From Marivirga arenosa (GTDB lineage: Bacteria > Bacteroidota > Bacteroidia > Cytophagales > Cyclobacteriaceae): 64,000 nucleotides of DNA. The notes beneath the pieces are model-generated. The model saw nothing but the letters and a program-made list of their open reading frames with translations. It was not told where the DNA came from and made no database searches. A program made the translations under genes and the position numbers. Where the stretch lies: positions 1-64,000 of the forward strand of contig NZ_CP129970.2 in NCBI RefSeq assembly GCF_030503895.2, in the 5' to 3' direction. Positions 48,401-56,974 of this stretch are shown here, one piece after another (positions within the stretch are counted from its first letter, which is position 1; each line of letters opens with the position of its first letter).

Positions 48401-49733
48401 TTCAAGCGGAGCAGAGGTTCAAAAACCATTGGCTACAGTAGTAATTGGAGGATTAATTACAGCTACTTTTTTAACGCTAGTCGTGCTGCCTGCTTTATAT
48501 TATTTAATCAATAAAGTAAAAATGAGTGGTAAGATTATACCTATCATAATCCTATTCTTGCTGAGTATTTCAGGACTGAATTATGAGTTACAAGCACAGG
48601 ATAAAAATGATCCTCAAGTTTTAGAAAGTATGATCACTAATGCTATGGAAAAAAATCCTCATGTGATCAATGCACAACTAAAAATAGAACAGGCTAAAAG
48701 TTTTAAAACCCAAGCTTTTCAAATTCCTTCCACCAATATAAATTATCAAAGAGGTCAGTTAGACGGTCCTTTAATTGATAATAGTTGGACGATTCAACAA
48801 TCTATTGGAAATGTACCTGCTAATTTTAGAAGATCCGAAATGGCGGATCATCAAATCGAACTAGCAAACAAAGAATATCATCTAGCTAAAAAACAAGTAG
48901 CTGCTGATATCAGAAAAGCTTGGAATAACTGGACATATAGTAAAAGACAAGTACGGTTTTTAGAGGATCAATCGGATCTTTTACAGAAAAGCATGAAACA
49001 AGCTAAAGAAATGATTGAAGAAGGTGAGAGTGGAAAGCTGGAAATCCTCAGTATATCGGGTCAATTAATGAGTATTGAAAATGAATTAATAAAAGGAAAA
49101 AAGCTTTTAAACGAAAATACTAAAAATTTGAAACAGCTTTGTTTTTGTAATGAGCTACCTGATTCCATCAGTCAATATAGCAGATATGAATGGAGTAATT
49201 CTCTTGATTCATTGACTCTTGATCCTGCCTTTACTCTCAGAAATAAACAGCAGATGAAAACGATTAGTAGTTCAATCAAAGTAAGTAAAGCACAGTATTT
49301 CCCTGAAGCCTATGTAGGATACGTGAATCAAAGTTTGAATAATATAACTGGATTTCAAAGCTTCCAGATTGGATTAAGTATACCAATCTTCTACAATAAT
49401 GTGAAAGGAAACATTCAAGAATTAAAAATTGAAAAAGAAATACAAAAATCGACAATCGATTGGCAGAATTATGAGAGAAGTCAACGATTGATTATTGCAA
49501 AAAAAGATTATCAGAATTATGAACGACTCTTGTCTAAAAGTTCTGCTATGATTGATCAATTAGAAAATCTTGAATCATCCTCATCTGAGGCTTTAAGAAT
49601 TGGAGAGTTAAACTTTTACGAATTCGTACAAAATTTAAATGCTCTTTACAACATTCAAAAAACCAATTTAGAACTCAAAAAAGAGATCGCCAACATTTCA
49701 ATTGAATTACAATATTTAACAGAAACAAAATGA
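45420..49733 (+). CDS. CzcA/CusA-family heavy-metal RND pump fused to a TolC-like domain
   Basis: The 1437-residue protein has two parts. Residues 1 to about 1030 are a complete HME-type RND pump: 12 membrane helices, two periplasmic loops and the proton-relay motif DFGIVVDGAVIIVES (D400, D406, E413), the form typical of divalent-cation exporters such as CzcA rather than Cu/Ag CusA. From about 1035 a second hydrophobic segment (SGKIIPIIILFLLSISGLNY ending LQAQDK) leads into a TolC-like domain of about 375 residues rich in coiled coil. This fusion is known in Bacteroidota. Substrate prediction of Zn/Co/Cd is by motif only. The adaptor gene overlaps its stop as ATGA. Confidence 0.93.
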   Translation: MFQKIISFSIKNKLIVFFGVIALIGGGIYSMNQLSVNAVPDITNNQVQVVTVSPSLSAQEVEQFITYPIEISMANIPMIEEIRSISKYGLSVVTIVFEEHVPLLDTRQYVQEQINIVSGEIPSKLGAPELMPITTGLGEIYQYTLEVDDEHKGQYSPMELRTIQDWIVKRQLSGIKGIVEVSSFGGFLKQYEVAINPSLMAQQGVTFQEVTSALQLNNENSGGSYIEKNQNAYYVRTEGMMVDLDDIRNTLVKDDPKSPVLIKDIGTVQFGNAKRFGAMTKDGEGEAVGGITLMLKGANSSKTLEAVNARVAEVQKSLPEGVKIRPYLDRSDLVGRAINTVKTNLLEGGIIVIFVLILLLGNFRAGLIVASIIPLSLLFAFIMMNIFDVSANLMSLGAIDFGIVVDGAVIIVESILHILFTVHIGKQLSQSEMDEVVINASQKIYKSAAFGVLIILVVFLPILSLTGIEGKTFRPMAQTVSFAIIGAMILSMTYVPMMTALFLKKKIKEQVTFADKIILKLKAAYKPVLNTSLKNPKMTVALSAILLGGSIFIFTKMGSEFIPQLGEGDLAMQMTLPPGSSLEQSIATSTKAEQILLDNFPEVESVVSKIGTAEVPTDPMSIELADIMIILKPKDEWVNGEDRFDLIEKMEEKLAVIPTAVFEFTQPIQLRFNELITGAKSDIAIKIYGEDLQKLADYGAQASAIIKEVPGAADVKVEQTEGLAQWVISYNRRKAAQYGVSIEELNSIVRASYAGENAGFVFEGERKFELVVRLSESFRNSINLDQLTIKSKDGTIIPLSEVASWEYQEGPLQISRDDTRRRVVVGVNVRDRDIAGLVADIESKLDENLKMDPGYSIKYGGQFETLEKASKRLSIAVPVALALIFILLYFAFGKIKYALLIYVAVPLSAIGGVLALWLRDMPFSISAGVGFIALFGVAVLNGIVLISHLNDLKAEEKEMDLIKLIKKGSADRLRPVVMTALVASLGFLPMAVSTSSGAEVQKPLATVVIGGLITATFLTLVVLPALYYLINKVKMSGKIIPIIILFLLSISGLNYELQAQDKNDPQVLESMITNAMEKNPHVINAQLKIEQAKSFKTQAFQIPSTNINYQRGQLDGPLIDNSWTIQQSIGNVPANFRRSEMADHQIELANKEYHLAKKQVAADIRKAWNNWTYSKRQVRFLEDQSDLLQKSMKQAKEMIEEGESGKLEILSISGQLMSIENELIKGKKLLNENTKNLKQLCFCNELPDSISQYSRYEWSNSLDSLTLDPAFTLRNKQQMKTISSSIKVSKAQYFPEAYVGYVNQSLNNITGFQSFQIGLSIPIFYNNVKGNIQELKIEKEIQKSTIDWQNYERSQRLIIAKKDYQNYERLLSKSSAMIDQLENLESSSSEALRIGELNFYEFVQNLNALYNIQKTNLELKKEIANISIELQYLTETK

Positions 49734-50827
49734 AAATCAATTATATAATATTATCGATGCTGTTAGTGATATCGGCTTGTAGCGAAGAAACACAGCTTAA
49801 TTCAGAAGAAGCCGCTCAAGAAGAAGTTGCTATCAGTTTAAGCAAAGAACAGTTAGCCAATAGCTCATTGAAAATTGCACAGTTGAAAAAAGCTCCATTG
49901 GATAAAAAACTCACTGTCTTTGGTGAGCTTGCTGTAGCACCAGAGGATATTGCTAACGTACATATTGTGCAGCGTGCATTTATTAACGGTACTAGTATTT
50001 TACCAGGTGATAAAGTGAAAAAAGGGCAATCTTTAGCCACTATCTCTCATCCAGATATATTGACACTTCAAAGTGAATATCTAGCTTCCATAAATACTTT
50101 AAAACAGTTGCAGGCTGATTTTGAAAGAAAGAAAAGCTTGGTAGAAAATAAAGCGATCTCATTAAAAAGTTATCAGCAAACTGAAGCAAAATATTATGAG
50201 ATGAAGGTGAATACTGATGCTAAGAAAAGTATGTTGCAAAAACTAGGAGTTAATATTAGCTCATTAGTAAAAGGAAACCTTCAGGAAAACTTGCACATAA
50301 GAGCTCCTTTTAGCGGTTTCGTAACAGCGGTTTATGTTAAAAGAGGAATGCTTGCTGAACCTAATATGGACTTATTTGAGATCGTTAATCTTGATGAAAT
50401 GCATCTTGAATTTTTGGTTTACCCGAAAGACATACATCTCTTAAAAGAAGAGCAAAGAGTCAGTTTTAAATTACCAGAAAGCCATAAGTCTTACGATAGC
50501 AAATTACATTTAATCAATAAAAAGTTAACAGGTAATGCCGTCTTAGCACATGCTGACATTCCAGAACAAGTAAATATCCCATTAGGCGCTCAGCTAGAAG
50601 TGACTGTACATTCTCAAACTGATAGTTTACTACTAATGCCTAAAAAAGGAATTTTAAGACAAGGAAACCATATCTATATTTTTGAAGCATTAGCTGATAA
50701 TCAATTTAATAAAGTTGAAATTCAAATGGTGGCGGAAAATGAAGAGTATATTGGAATAGATCCTAACAGCTTAAATGCAAATAAAAATTACGTTATTGAA
50801 GGAGCTTACTATTTAAGCACGGAATAA
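49730..50827 (+). CDS. RND efflux periplasmic adaptor lipoprotein
   Basis: The 365-residue membrane fusion protein starts with a lipoprotein signal (MKINYIILSMLLVISACSEE, lipid Cys at 17). Then a barrel-sandwich (lipoyl-like) segment with PGDKVKKGQSLATISHPDI, an alpha-helical hairpin (about 105-165) and the second lipoyl half (LHIRAPFSGFVTAVYVKRGMLAEP) follow. The beta-barrel and membrane-proximal parts complete the CusB/CzcB layout. It bridges the RND pump and the TolC-like part. Its start overlaps the pump stop by four bases. Confidence 0.92.
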   Translation: MKINYIILSMLLVISACSEETQLNSEEAAQEEVAISLSKEQLANSSLKIAQLKKAPLDKKLTVFGELAVAPEDIANVHIVQRAFINGTSILPGDKVKKGQSLATISHPDILTLQSEYLASINTLKQLQADFERKKSLVENKAISLKSYQQTEAKYYEMKVNTDAKKSMLQKLGVNISSLVKGNLQENLHIRAPFSGFVTAVYVKRGMLAEPNMDLFEIVNLDEMHLEFLVYPKDIHLLKEEQRVSFKLPESHKSYDSKLHLINKKLTGNAVLAHADIPEQVNIPLGAQLEVTVHSQTDSLLLMPKKGILRQGNHIYIFEALADNQFNKVEIQMVAENEEYIGIDPNSLNANKNYVIEGAYYLSTE

Positions 50828-50834
50828 AATAATT

Positions 50835-50868
50835 AAAGGATAGACCCATTAAATTAGGTCTATCCTTT
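50835..50868. terminator. Terminator hairpin between convergent efflux operon and rlmF
   Basis: AAAGGATAGACC (50835-50846) pairs perfectly with GGTCTATCCTTT (50857-50868). It lies eight bases past the adaptor stop and overlaps the rlmF stop region. T-tracts are short on both sides. Confidence 0.7.
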
Positions 50869-51792
50869 ACCTACTTTGACTGGAACCAAAAATGTCCAAG
50901 CTACAATTCTACTTTTCTTGTTGCCATGCACCATCTCAATCGTTTCCATATCCTTAGCACCCGCCTGCTTTATGGCTTCATATATTTTCTTAAGATTGAA
51001 TTCTTTGGAAACTAAAGTAGTAAACCATCGAACCGAATGAGAAAAGTATTTACTTTGTACCACCATATTGGTAATAAATTTCAATTCTCCTCCTTCATAC
51101 CAAAGTTCATTCGACTTACCTCCAAAATTTAAAATAGGTTTCTTTTCCCCTTTGTATTGCTTAAGGTTCTTCAGTTTTCTAATAGTCCCTTTTTCGGCTT
51201 CCTCCGCTGAAGCGTGAAATGGAGGATTGCAGATGCTTAAATCATAAAATTCATGTTTTTTTATAATGCCTTTGAAAATATCTTTAGATTTTTGCTGAAC
51301 TCGTAATTCAATTGCCTCCTTTAAGGATGCATTATTATTGATAATGTTTTGTGCAGAATTCAAGGCTTTGAATTCAAACTCTGATCCAACGAACTTCCAT
51401 CCAAATTCCTTATGTCCTATAATTGGATAAATGCAGCTTGCTCCTGTACCAATATCCAAGCAATTAACCATATCTCCTTTAATCTTCACACCACTCCTCT
51501 TTTTTTGTAAAAATGAATGAACATGAAATAAATAATCCGCTCTACCCGGTATAGGAGGACAAAGGTAACCATCCGGTATATCCCAATATTTTAAGTCATA
51601 ATGCTTTAATAATAGTGCTTTATTCAAAGCCTTCACTGCTTTGGGATCAGCAAAATCCAAAGTCTGATTTCCGTACTGATTAACAAATACAAAAGGCTTC
51701 AATTCCGGAAGTACTTCCGATAAATTTTCTAATTCGTATCTGGAATTGAAAGGGTTTTGGGGATGTAAGCTGGATTTTTGTGGATTAGGCAT
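50860..51792 (-). CDS. rlmF: 23S rRNA (adenine(1618)-N6)-methyltransferase
   Basis: The 310-residue SAM-dependent methyltransferase modifies A1618 of 23S rRNA. Seen are the RlmF-specific N-terminus (SSLHPQNPFNSRYELENLSE), CLDIGTGASCIYPIIG as the SAM-binding motif I, and SICNPPFHAS carrying the NPPF catalytic motif. IPDGYLCPPIPGRADYLFHV is also family-specific. Length equals E. coli RlmF (308). It is a single gene on the minus strand, with ATG at 51792. Confidence 0.95.
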   Translation of the reverse strand: MPNPQKSSLHPQNPFNSRYELENLSEVLPELKPFVFVNQYGNQTLDFADPKAVKALNKALLLKHYDLKYWDIPDGYLCPPIPGRADYLFHVHSFLQKKRSGVKIKGDMVNCLDIGTGASCIYPIIGHKEFGWKFVGSEFEFKALNSAQNIINNNASLKEAIELRVQQKSKDIFKGIIKKHEFYDLSICNPPFHASAEEAEKGTIRKLKNLKQYKGEKKPILNFGGKSNELWYEGGELKFITNMVVQSKYFSHSVRWFTTLVSKEFNLKKIYEAIKQAGAKDMETIEMVHGNKKSRIVAWTFLVPVKVGKG

Positions 51793-52102
51793 TTATGTAT
51801 TTTAGGTATTGATCGACAAAGGTAATTTATATATAATAGAAAATTATTGCAGTATGAATTAAAACTTCAAAGCCTTAATAATTGAATAACAATTACGTTG
51901 ATTTAATCTATTTTAAGTACATGCATGTGAATCCGTAAATATCGATTTTTATTGTATCTAATTTTGTATTTTTTTAATAATGGCACTTAAAATAGGCTTA
52001 TAACCTATATTTGAACCTCGATTCAGTGAAATATTATATTATTTTTCTTGCTTTTATCGTCTTTTATTACTTAATTATTTGATAAACCAAAACCTTAAAG
52101 TT
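51793..52102. other. 310-bp spacer before the lipase cluster, with candidate promoters
   Basis: No gene is seen. On the plus strand TAATTTTG (51959-51966) and TATATTTG (52006-52013) both match the TAnnTTTG -7 element; neither has an ideal -33 TTG. Either could drive the lipoprotein-lipase cluster. The region is very AT-rich, in contrast to the first two genes of the cluster. Confidence 0.4.
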
Positions 52103-53014
52103 ATGAGAATAAAAATTGAAAGTCCCATCTCTAAAAAATGCATAATTATGCTATTTCCAATTGCTTTGTTGGGTAGCGCTTGTACTAATGATCTGATTTT
52201 TTCAGATGAACTAATGAATATGTACAATGGTGACGAACTGCTCAAAATATCTTACCAAGTTGAGCGAACGGAATATCGAGAATATCATCACGATTCAAGT
52301 CCTATGGCAATAAGTAGATCTGTTCCTACTATCCATAAGGAGCGTTTTGACCTAAAACTTAATCAAGCTGGAGAAGTAGAAACATTCTTAGAAATATTAA
52401 CACCCTCCCAAAGTTTCGAAATTAATGAAAGTCTGCCATCCACTTCCAAAACAGTAAAATTTATACAATATAAAAATGGCAAATTGAAAAACTTTGATAA
52501 TAACAGAAGCTTGATTGGAGAAGCAGAAGTCCCAGCCTTGCAGGAAGGCTATGCCAGGCTCTTTAGCTCACTTTCGGAAAGAAGCAGCCACGGAGAAGCA
52601 CTTCAAGCACAGCTTAGTGGCGGCATGTTGTGGGGTGATCACGGGGAAGGTGCCGCTTCAAGGCCACCGCAGGGCCAGACGAATGGACGTGTAAACATAA
52701 GCAGCTTACAAAACCCTTACGATGAACGTGACGACTTTGAAGTAATCAGAAACAGCTATACTGCTGATGACGGAAAGCCTTATACAACTGAATTGATTAT
52801 TCATAAGACAAGTAATACTGTCAGGTTTATGAGTGATTATGATTTCAATCAAAAAGCTGTTTCACGGGTGTTCTTCACTTATGAAAGTGTGGACGGAAAA
52901 CCACAACTGAAAGCTACTCATGAAGAGCACCTCATCCAAGATGAATATTCGGGTTCAGCAAAGCAAATAATCATTTCGAATTATGACTTCTATCATATAA
53001 ACCTTAACCTCTAA
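52103..53014 (+). CDS. Lipoprotein of unknown function upstream of the lipase
   Basis: From the ATG at 52103 the protein has 303 residues; a TTG 24 bases upstream is possible but unnecessary. The signal peptide has the lipobox LLGSAC, so it is a lipoprotein. The mature part is mostly polar with no recognised family; it contains GGMLWGDHGEGAASRPPQG (about residues 170-188) and a beta-rich end. It lies 12 bases before the lipase gene, so the two are almost surely cotranscribed. Base composition is richer in G/C than that of the flanking rlmF, suggesting a different origin. A partner of the lipase is an inference from position only. Confidence 0.75.
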   Translation: MRIKIESPISKKCIIMLFPIALLGSACTNDLIFSDELMNMYNGDELLKISYQVERTEYREYHHDSSPMAISRSVPTIHKERFDLKLNQAGEVETFLEILTPSQSFEINESLPSTSKTVKFIQYKNGKLKNFDNNRSLIGEAEVPALQEGYARLFSSLSERSSHGEALQAQLSGGMLWGDHGEGAASRPPQGQTNGRVNISSLQNPYDERDDFEVIRNSYTADDGKPYTTELIIHKTSNTVRFMSDYDFNQKAVSRVFFTYESVDGKPQLKATHEEHLIQDEYSGSAKQIIISNYDFYHINLNL

Positions 53015-53026
53015 ACAAGCACTGTC

Positions 53027-54424
53027 ATGAGATATTTAGTAATTGTAATACTTATAAGCTTAAATTGCCTACAGCTTAGGGCGCAAGGTGATGTGTACTG
53101 GATGCACGGTTTTCAGGGTGAGGAACCTGGTCGATGGGAATTGTACGAGAACAGATTTCAACAAGAACGTAATCTTCGGTCATTAACTCCCGATTTTGGA
53201 AGAAGACAAGCTGATATGAATAATGGCATTGCAAATGCTGCCGCTGTTGTAGAAAATCAGGTAATCAATAACAATAACAGCGTCTTAATTGGGCATAGCA
53301 TGGGAGGCTTGGTAGCTAGGGAAATGGACCGAAGGAATAATAGGAATTTTGGTGGGATCATCACCGTTGGCACCCCAAACCACGGAGCAAGAGTAGCGAA
53401 CTCCCTTAGAGCCAACACGGTTATCCCTGCACTGGAAATCGGCTTACAAGAGTTGACGAGGGGCCCAGCCAATACCATTATTGCTAATGCCGTTTCAGGT
53501 TTTTCAACTGGCTTAAAGGCCACTGATTTAATTGATCAATTATGGGTAAACTTTGGGCGGAATTTAGTGATTAACCAATTACCTGATGCAAATTCGCCAA
53601 CCATAGAGGATCTATCTGCTGGAAGTATTTTTCTTAATAGATTGAACAACACCGCACCACGTGTCCCGGTTCTCAATATCATTCTTGAAGAAAATGATAA
53701 ACAGGCACTCAGAATGGCGGCTGCGGCACAAAATGCTCCAGAAGAACAAGCTTTACACAGCTTCGATGATGGAGCAATCATCAGCACCGTATCCACTATG
53801 ACTTCTGTCTATAAAGCCATGAAGATTTACCACCTCGGAATGCGCTTCACCGCTCCAGTCTTATGGGGTATGCACCAAAGAAAAGCCAACAACTGGCAGG
53901 CAGGGGAAACCTATTTAAAAAGCACTTTTTTTTCAGACTATGATGAAATAATCGGAGCACAACGCTTTGAATGGAGAACCCTCACCCGACAGGTATTGCA
54001 ATGCTCTCAACCTATTGGCGGAGGAGGCTCTGGGGGAGGAACAGGTGGAGGCACTGGCGGTGATGGTACCGGAGGCGGCACCGGTGGTGGTGGCCCAATC
54101 CCTATTGACCCTGGCTTCCACGGCTTGGAACTGATGGCTTTGCCTATACCCTCTGAACCTTGTTTAATAGGTGCTAACGGAGATGATTGCTTTAATGATG
54201 AGAATTGTCAATGGGTAACAGAAACCTACCGTGCAAGAGTACGCATTAGCGAAGGCAGCGATGGGTTGATACCATTAAGTAGCCAACGCATGGATAATAT
54301 GCCTAATATAAATGTTTATGATGCCAATGGCGTTAACCATTTGGAAGTAGGCAATCATCCAAGAATGACTGAAATATTAAATCAGATTTTTGATAGAAGA
54401 AATGAAGTTTTTTTTAGAGAATAA
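53027..54424 (+). CDS. Exported alpha/beta-hydrolase lipase with Gly-rich insert
   Basis: The 465-residue protein has a Sec signal peptide (about residues 1-19, ending LRAQ). The oxyanion region is YWMHGFQG (24-31), the nucleophile elbow is IGHSMGGLV (Ser91), then ITVGTPNHGARVANS, as in PGAP1-like/triacylglycerol lipases. A Gly-rich linker (about 330-357) and a Cys-containing stretch (PCLIGANGDDCFNDENCQW) follow. The triad ends with Asp412 in SDGLIPLSSQ and His438 in GVNHLEVGNH. The signal peptide means it works outside the cytoplasm; no T9SS sorting domain is seen. Its 3' part is duplicated in front of the later lipoprotein genes. Substrate unknown. Composition is G/C-rich relative to neighbours. 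Confidence 0.85.
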   Translation: MRYLVIVILISLNCLQLRAQGDVYWMHGFQGEEPGRWELYENRFQQERNLRSLTPDFGRRQADMNNGIANAAAVVENQVINNNNSVLIGHSMGGLVAREMDRRNNRNFGGIITVGTPNHGARVANSLRANTVIPALEIGLQELTRGPANTIIANAVSGFSTGLKATDLIDQLWVNFGRNLVINQLPDANSPTIEDLSAGSIFLNRLNNTAPRVPVLNIILEENDKQALRMAAAAQNAPEEQALHSFDDGAIISTVSTMTSVYKAMKIYHLGMRFTAPVLWGMHQRKANNWQAGETYLKSTFFSDYDEIIGAQRFEWRTLTRQVLQCSQPIGGGGSGGGTGGGTGGDGTGGGTGGGGPIPIDPGFHGLELMALPIPSEPCLIGANGDDCFNDENCQWVTETYRARVRISEGSDGLIPLSSQRMDNMPNINVYDANGVNHLEVGNHPRMTEILNQIFDRRNEVFFRE

Positions 54425-55604
54425 TAGTATATCAATTACAATAGCATTTGTTTACATGAGCTTAATAAGCTCATGTAACTTGTTTCAAAAGCCCGAGAAC
54501 AAATTGTCATACCCTCCAGTTTGGAAGTACAACTTCAGTGTTGGCTATTTTTCTTCGATAAATCCGATATTATACGAGGATAAAGTGATTTATTCAGGCT
54601 TAGATGAGAAAAAAAATGACTTCTCAGCCAATAGTACTTTGGAAGCGTTTGATAAAAAAAACGGAAGATTAATATGGAAATGGGCTGACAATATTCCAGA
54701 ATCCTTTGATAAATTCAAACATACAGATACATGGCATATTCATGCAGACTTACTCTATATTTCTTCAGGTTGGGAATATGCAATCAATATAATGAATGGA
54801 ACTACACGCTTTAGTCATAATTCTCAATTCTTTGGAGGAAAAAGTATTGTAGGTTACGAAGAAGTAATATTTACTAGATTTACATTTGAAGATTATTCGC
54901 GAGAAACAGTATATTTTTCGAAATCTGATTTTAATTGGAACGAATTAATTGCCTTTAATAACAATGATTCGATAAGATACTACATAGACCATTTGATAAT
55001 TGATGGAGTTGACTTATTGATTCCTGTATTAAGAGGAAGACAAAATTTTGAACCAGGAGAACTTATATTTTTAAAGTACAATATTTTTAAAAAACAATTC
55101 ACAGCACAAGACACAATAATTTTGGATAAAGAGCGAAATAGATTCATTGATGCTCCTCCAGTCCTGACCGAAAATTCTCTTTATCTATCCTTGAATGGAA
55201 CTGTTGTGTGTGTTAATAAAAATAATTTCACTATAATTTGGCAACGCGAAACAAATGGTAACAGCAGTAGATCGGGCATTATGTATGCAGACAATAAGCT
55301 CTATGTCAATACAGAATTTCAGCTCTATGCACTGGATGCGGAAACAGGTAATATCTTATGGCAGATAGATAGTAGTGCCGGTAGTAGAATGCAAGAGCAT
55401 AAAGGAGTGGTGTATTATACTGATGGCATTTCACTGCGTGGAGTTGATGCCGTTTCGGGAGAAGTTCTCTTAGAGGTGGAAGCACCTTCCAGAGCTACTG
55501 ATGATGGCGCTTTCTTTCAACCAGTACTGACCATAGACCATGAAAATGACAGGATTTATACCGCTAGTTATACACATGCCTATTGCTATCCAACTTTGAG
55601 ATGA
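54402..55604 (+). CDS. PQQ-like beta-propeller lipoprotein, copy 1
   Basis: From the ATG at 54402 the protein has 400 residues and overlaps the lipase by 23 bases. The signal peptide ends in the lipobox YMSLISSC, so it is predicted to be lipid-anchored. The mature part has PQQ/BamB-like propeller blades: STLEAFDKKNGRLIWKWAD, TFTIIWQRE and YALDAETGNILWQIDS. The middle region is shared almost exactly with copy 4. The last 115 or so residues are constant in all four copies. The tight overlap with the lipase suggests coupled synthesis. Role as inhibitor, immunity or folding partner of the lipase is inferred, not shown. Confidence 0.85.
   Translation: MKFFLENNSISITIAFVYMSLISSCNLFQKPENKLSYPPVWKYNFSVGYFSSINPILYEDKVIYSGLDEKKNDFSANSTLEAFDKKNGRLIWKWADNIPESFDKFKHTDTWHIHADLLYISSGWEYAINIMNGTTRFSHNSQFFGGKSIVGYEEVIFTRFTFEDYSRETVYFSKSDFNWNELIAFNNNDSIRYYIDHLIIDGVDLLIPVLRGRQNFEPGELIFLKYNIFKKQFTAQDTIILDKERNRFIDAPPVLTENSLYLSLNGTVVCVNKNNFTIIWQRETNGNSSRSGIMYADNKLYVNTEFQLYALDAETGNILWQIDSSAGSRMQEHKGVVYYTDGISLRGVDAVSGEVLLEVEAPSRATDDGAFFQPVLTIDHENDRIYTASYTHAYCYPTLR
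54453..54479 (+). other. Perfect hairpin in the copy 1 signal-peptide region
   Basis: TTACATGAGCTTA (54453-54465) and TAAGCTCATGTAA (54467-54479) form a perfect 13-base inverted repeat around a single A. It lies within the codons of the lipoprotein signal peptide just before the lipobox Cys. Equivalent hairpins are present in copies 3 and 4. Confidence 0.85.
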
Positions 55605-55620
55605 AAAGCAGAGAGTAGAA

Positions 55621-55776
55621 AATAGTCAAATGATCAATAACATGAGAAATATTGATGTTTATAATGCCAATGGCGTTAACCATTTGGAAGTAGGCAATCA
55701 TCCAAGAATGACGGAAATATTAAATCAGATTTTTGATAGAACAGAACCTGCATTTCGAAGAGACACAAGATTTTAA
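55621..55776 (+). pseudogene. Lipase C-terminal fragment 1 (duplicated tail)
   Basis: Homology to the lipase starts at its SSQRMDNM position and runs to a stop at 55774-55776. From the ATG at 55630 it reads 48 residues: MINNMRNIDVYNANGVNHL, then EVGNHPRMTEILNQIFDR and a distinct tail TEPAFRRDTRF. It retains the catalytic-His segment but no nucleophile, so it cannot be an active lipase alone. It ends three bases before the next lipoprotein start. It may be untranslated duplication debris or a recombination cassette. Confidence 0.75.
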
Positions 55777-55779
55777 AGG

Positions 55780-56958
55780 ATGAAAAATAAACTTTTATTA
55801 GGCTGCCTCTGCTTATTTGCTGCATGCAGCTTATTTCAGAAAACCGAAATTGACTTAAAATATCCTCCCATTTGGGAGCATAATTTCAACGTAGGCTATT
55901 TCTCAACAATTGAACCGATTCTTCATGAAAATAAAGTCATTTATTCAGGACTGGATGAGAAAAAAAATGATTTCTCCGCCAATAGTACCTTAGAAGCCTT
56001 TGACAAGAAGAATGATAAATTAATATGGAAATGGGAGGATAATGTAATGTCAAATTCTGAGCAATTTGTTTTAGCAAGTAACTATTTCTTTAGAGATCAC
56101 ATTCTGTATATTTCCACTAGATGGGATTACGCTATTAATTTAAACAATGGCAAAACAGAGTTCAGCAATAACCAAGACAAGCTTAATGGTGTTGATTTCT
56201 TTGGAAATAATAAAAAGCTGTTTACGAGCTATGTGAAGCAAGATGGCTCCTCCACAACAGTAGAATACACTAATTTTCAAAGCTTTGACTGGGATATTCT
56301 ATTTCAAAAAGAGAATTCAGACACCTCAATTCACTATTTTAGGTACTTTTTATTTGATGAGACAAGACCTTCCTATTTATACGTACCTTATTCAAAATGG
56401 AATGGAACAGCCAGTAGACCCAATTTGCTAATATACGACCTGAATGAAAACAAGATAATATTTGACAATGAGCTAGATGTAGTCTCTGGATCAAGATTTA
56501 TTGACTACAAACCCATCATGCAAGTAGATAAGATTTATTTATCCTTGAATGGTCATATAGCTTGTATAGATAAAGAGACTTCGGCAGTTTTATGGCAACG
56601 CGAAACAGTTGGTAACAGCAGTAGATCAGGTATTATGTATGCAGACAATAAAATCTTTGTCAATACAGAATTTCAGCTCTATGCGCTGGATGCGGAAACA
56701 GGTAATATCTTATGGCAAATAGATAGTAGTGCCGGTAGTAGAATGCAAGAGCATAAAGGAGTGGTGTATTATACAGATGGCATTTCACTGCGTGGAGTTG
56801 ATGCTGTTTCCGGAGAAGTACTCTTAGAGGTGGAAGCACCTTCCAGAGCTACTGATGATGGCGCTTTCTTTCAACCAGTACTGACCATAGACCATGAAAA
56901 TGACAGGATTTATACCGCCAGTTATACACATGCCTATTGCTATCCAACTTTGAGATGA
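55780..56958 (+). CDS. PQQ-like beta-propeller lipoprotein, copy 2
   Basis: The 392-residue paralogue has the lipobox LFAACSLF. The N-terminal region (IDLKYPPIWEHNFNVGYFS and after) and the middle (about residues 90-275) are different from copies 1 and 4, while STLEAFDKKNDKLIWKWED and the C-terminal third from about SSRSGIMYADNK on are shared. Blade motifs are the same as in copy 1. It begins three bases after the duplicated lipase tail stop. As a divergent copy with intact reading frame it is presumably functional. Function is unknown. Confidence 0.85.
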   Translation: MKNKLLLGCLCLFAACSLFQKTEIDLKYPPIWEHNFNVGYFSTIEPILHENKVIYSGLDEKKNDFSANSTLEAFDKKNDKLIWKWEDNVMSNSEQFVLASNYFFRDHILYISTRWDYAINLNNGKTEFSNNQDKLNGVDFFGNNKKLFTSYVKQDGSSTTVEYTNFQSFDWDILFQKENSDTSIHYFRYFLFDETRPSYLYVPYSKWNGTASRPNLLIYDLNENKIIFDNELDVVSGSRFIDYKPIMQVDKIYLSLNGHIACIDKETSAVLWQRETVGNSSRSGIMYADNKIFVNTEFQLYALDAETGNILWQIDSSAGSRMQEHKGVVYYTDGISLRGVDAVSGEVLLEVEAPSRATDDGAFFQPVLTIDHENDRIYTASYTHAYCYPTLR

Positions 56959-56974
56959 AAAGCAGAGAGTAGAA

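Noticed and set aside
53027-54424. T9SS cargo status of the lipase
   Set aside because: Its C-terminus is the catalytic-His region with no YPNP-type sorting domain.
55601-55604. Frameshift or fusion between lipoprotein copy 1 and the following lipase tail
   Set aside because: The stop is the same in all four copies and the tail is homologous to the lipase, not to the lipoprotein, so this is a duplication junction rather than a frameshift.
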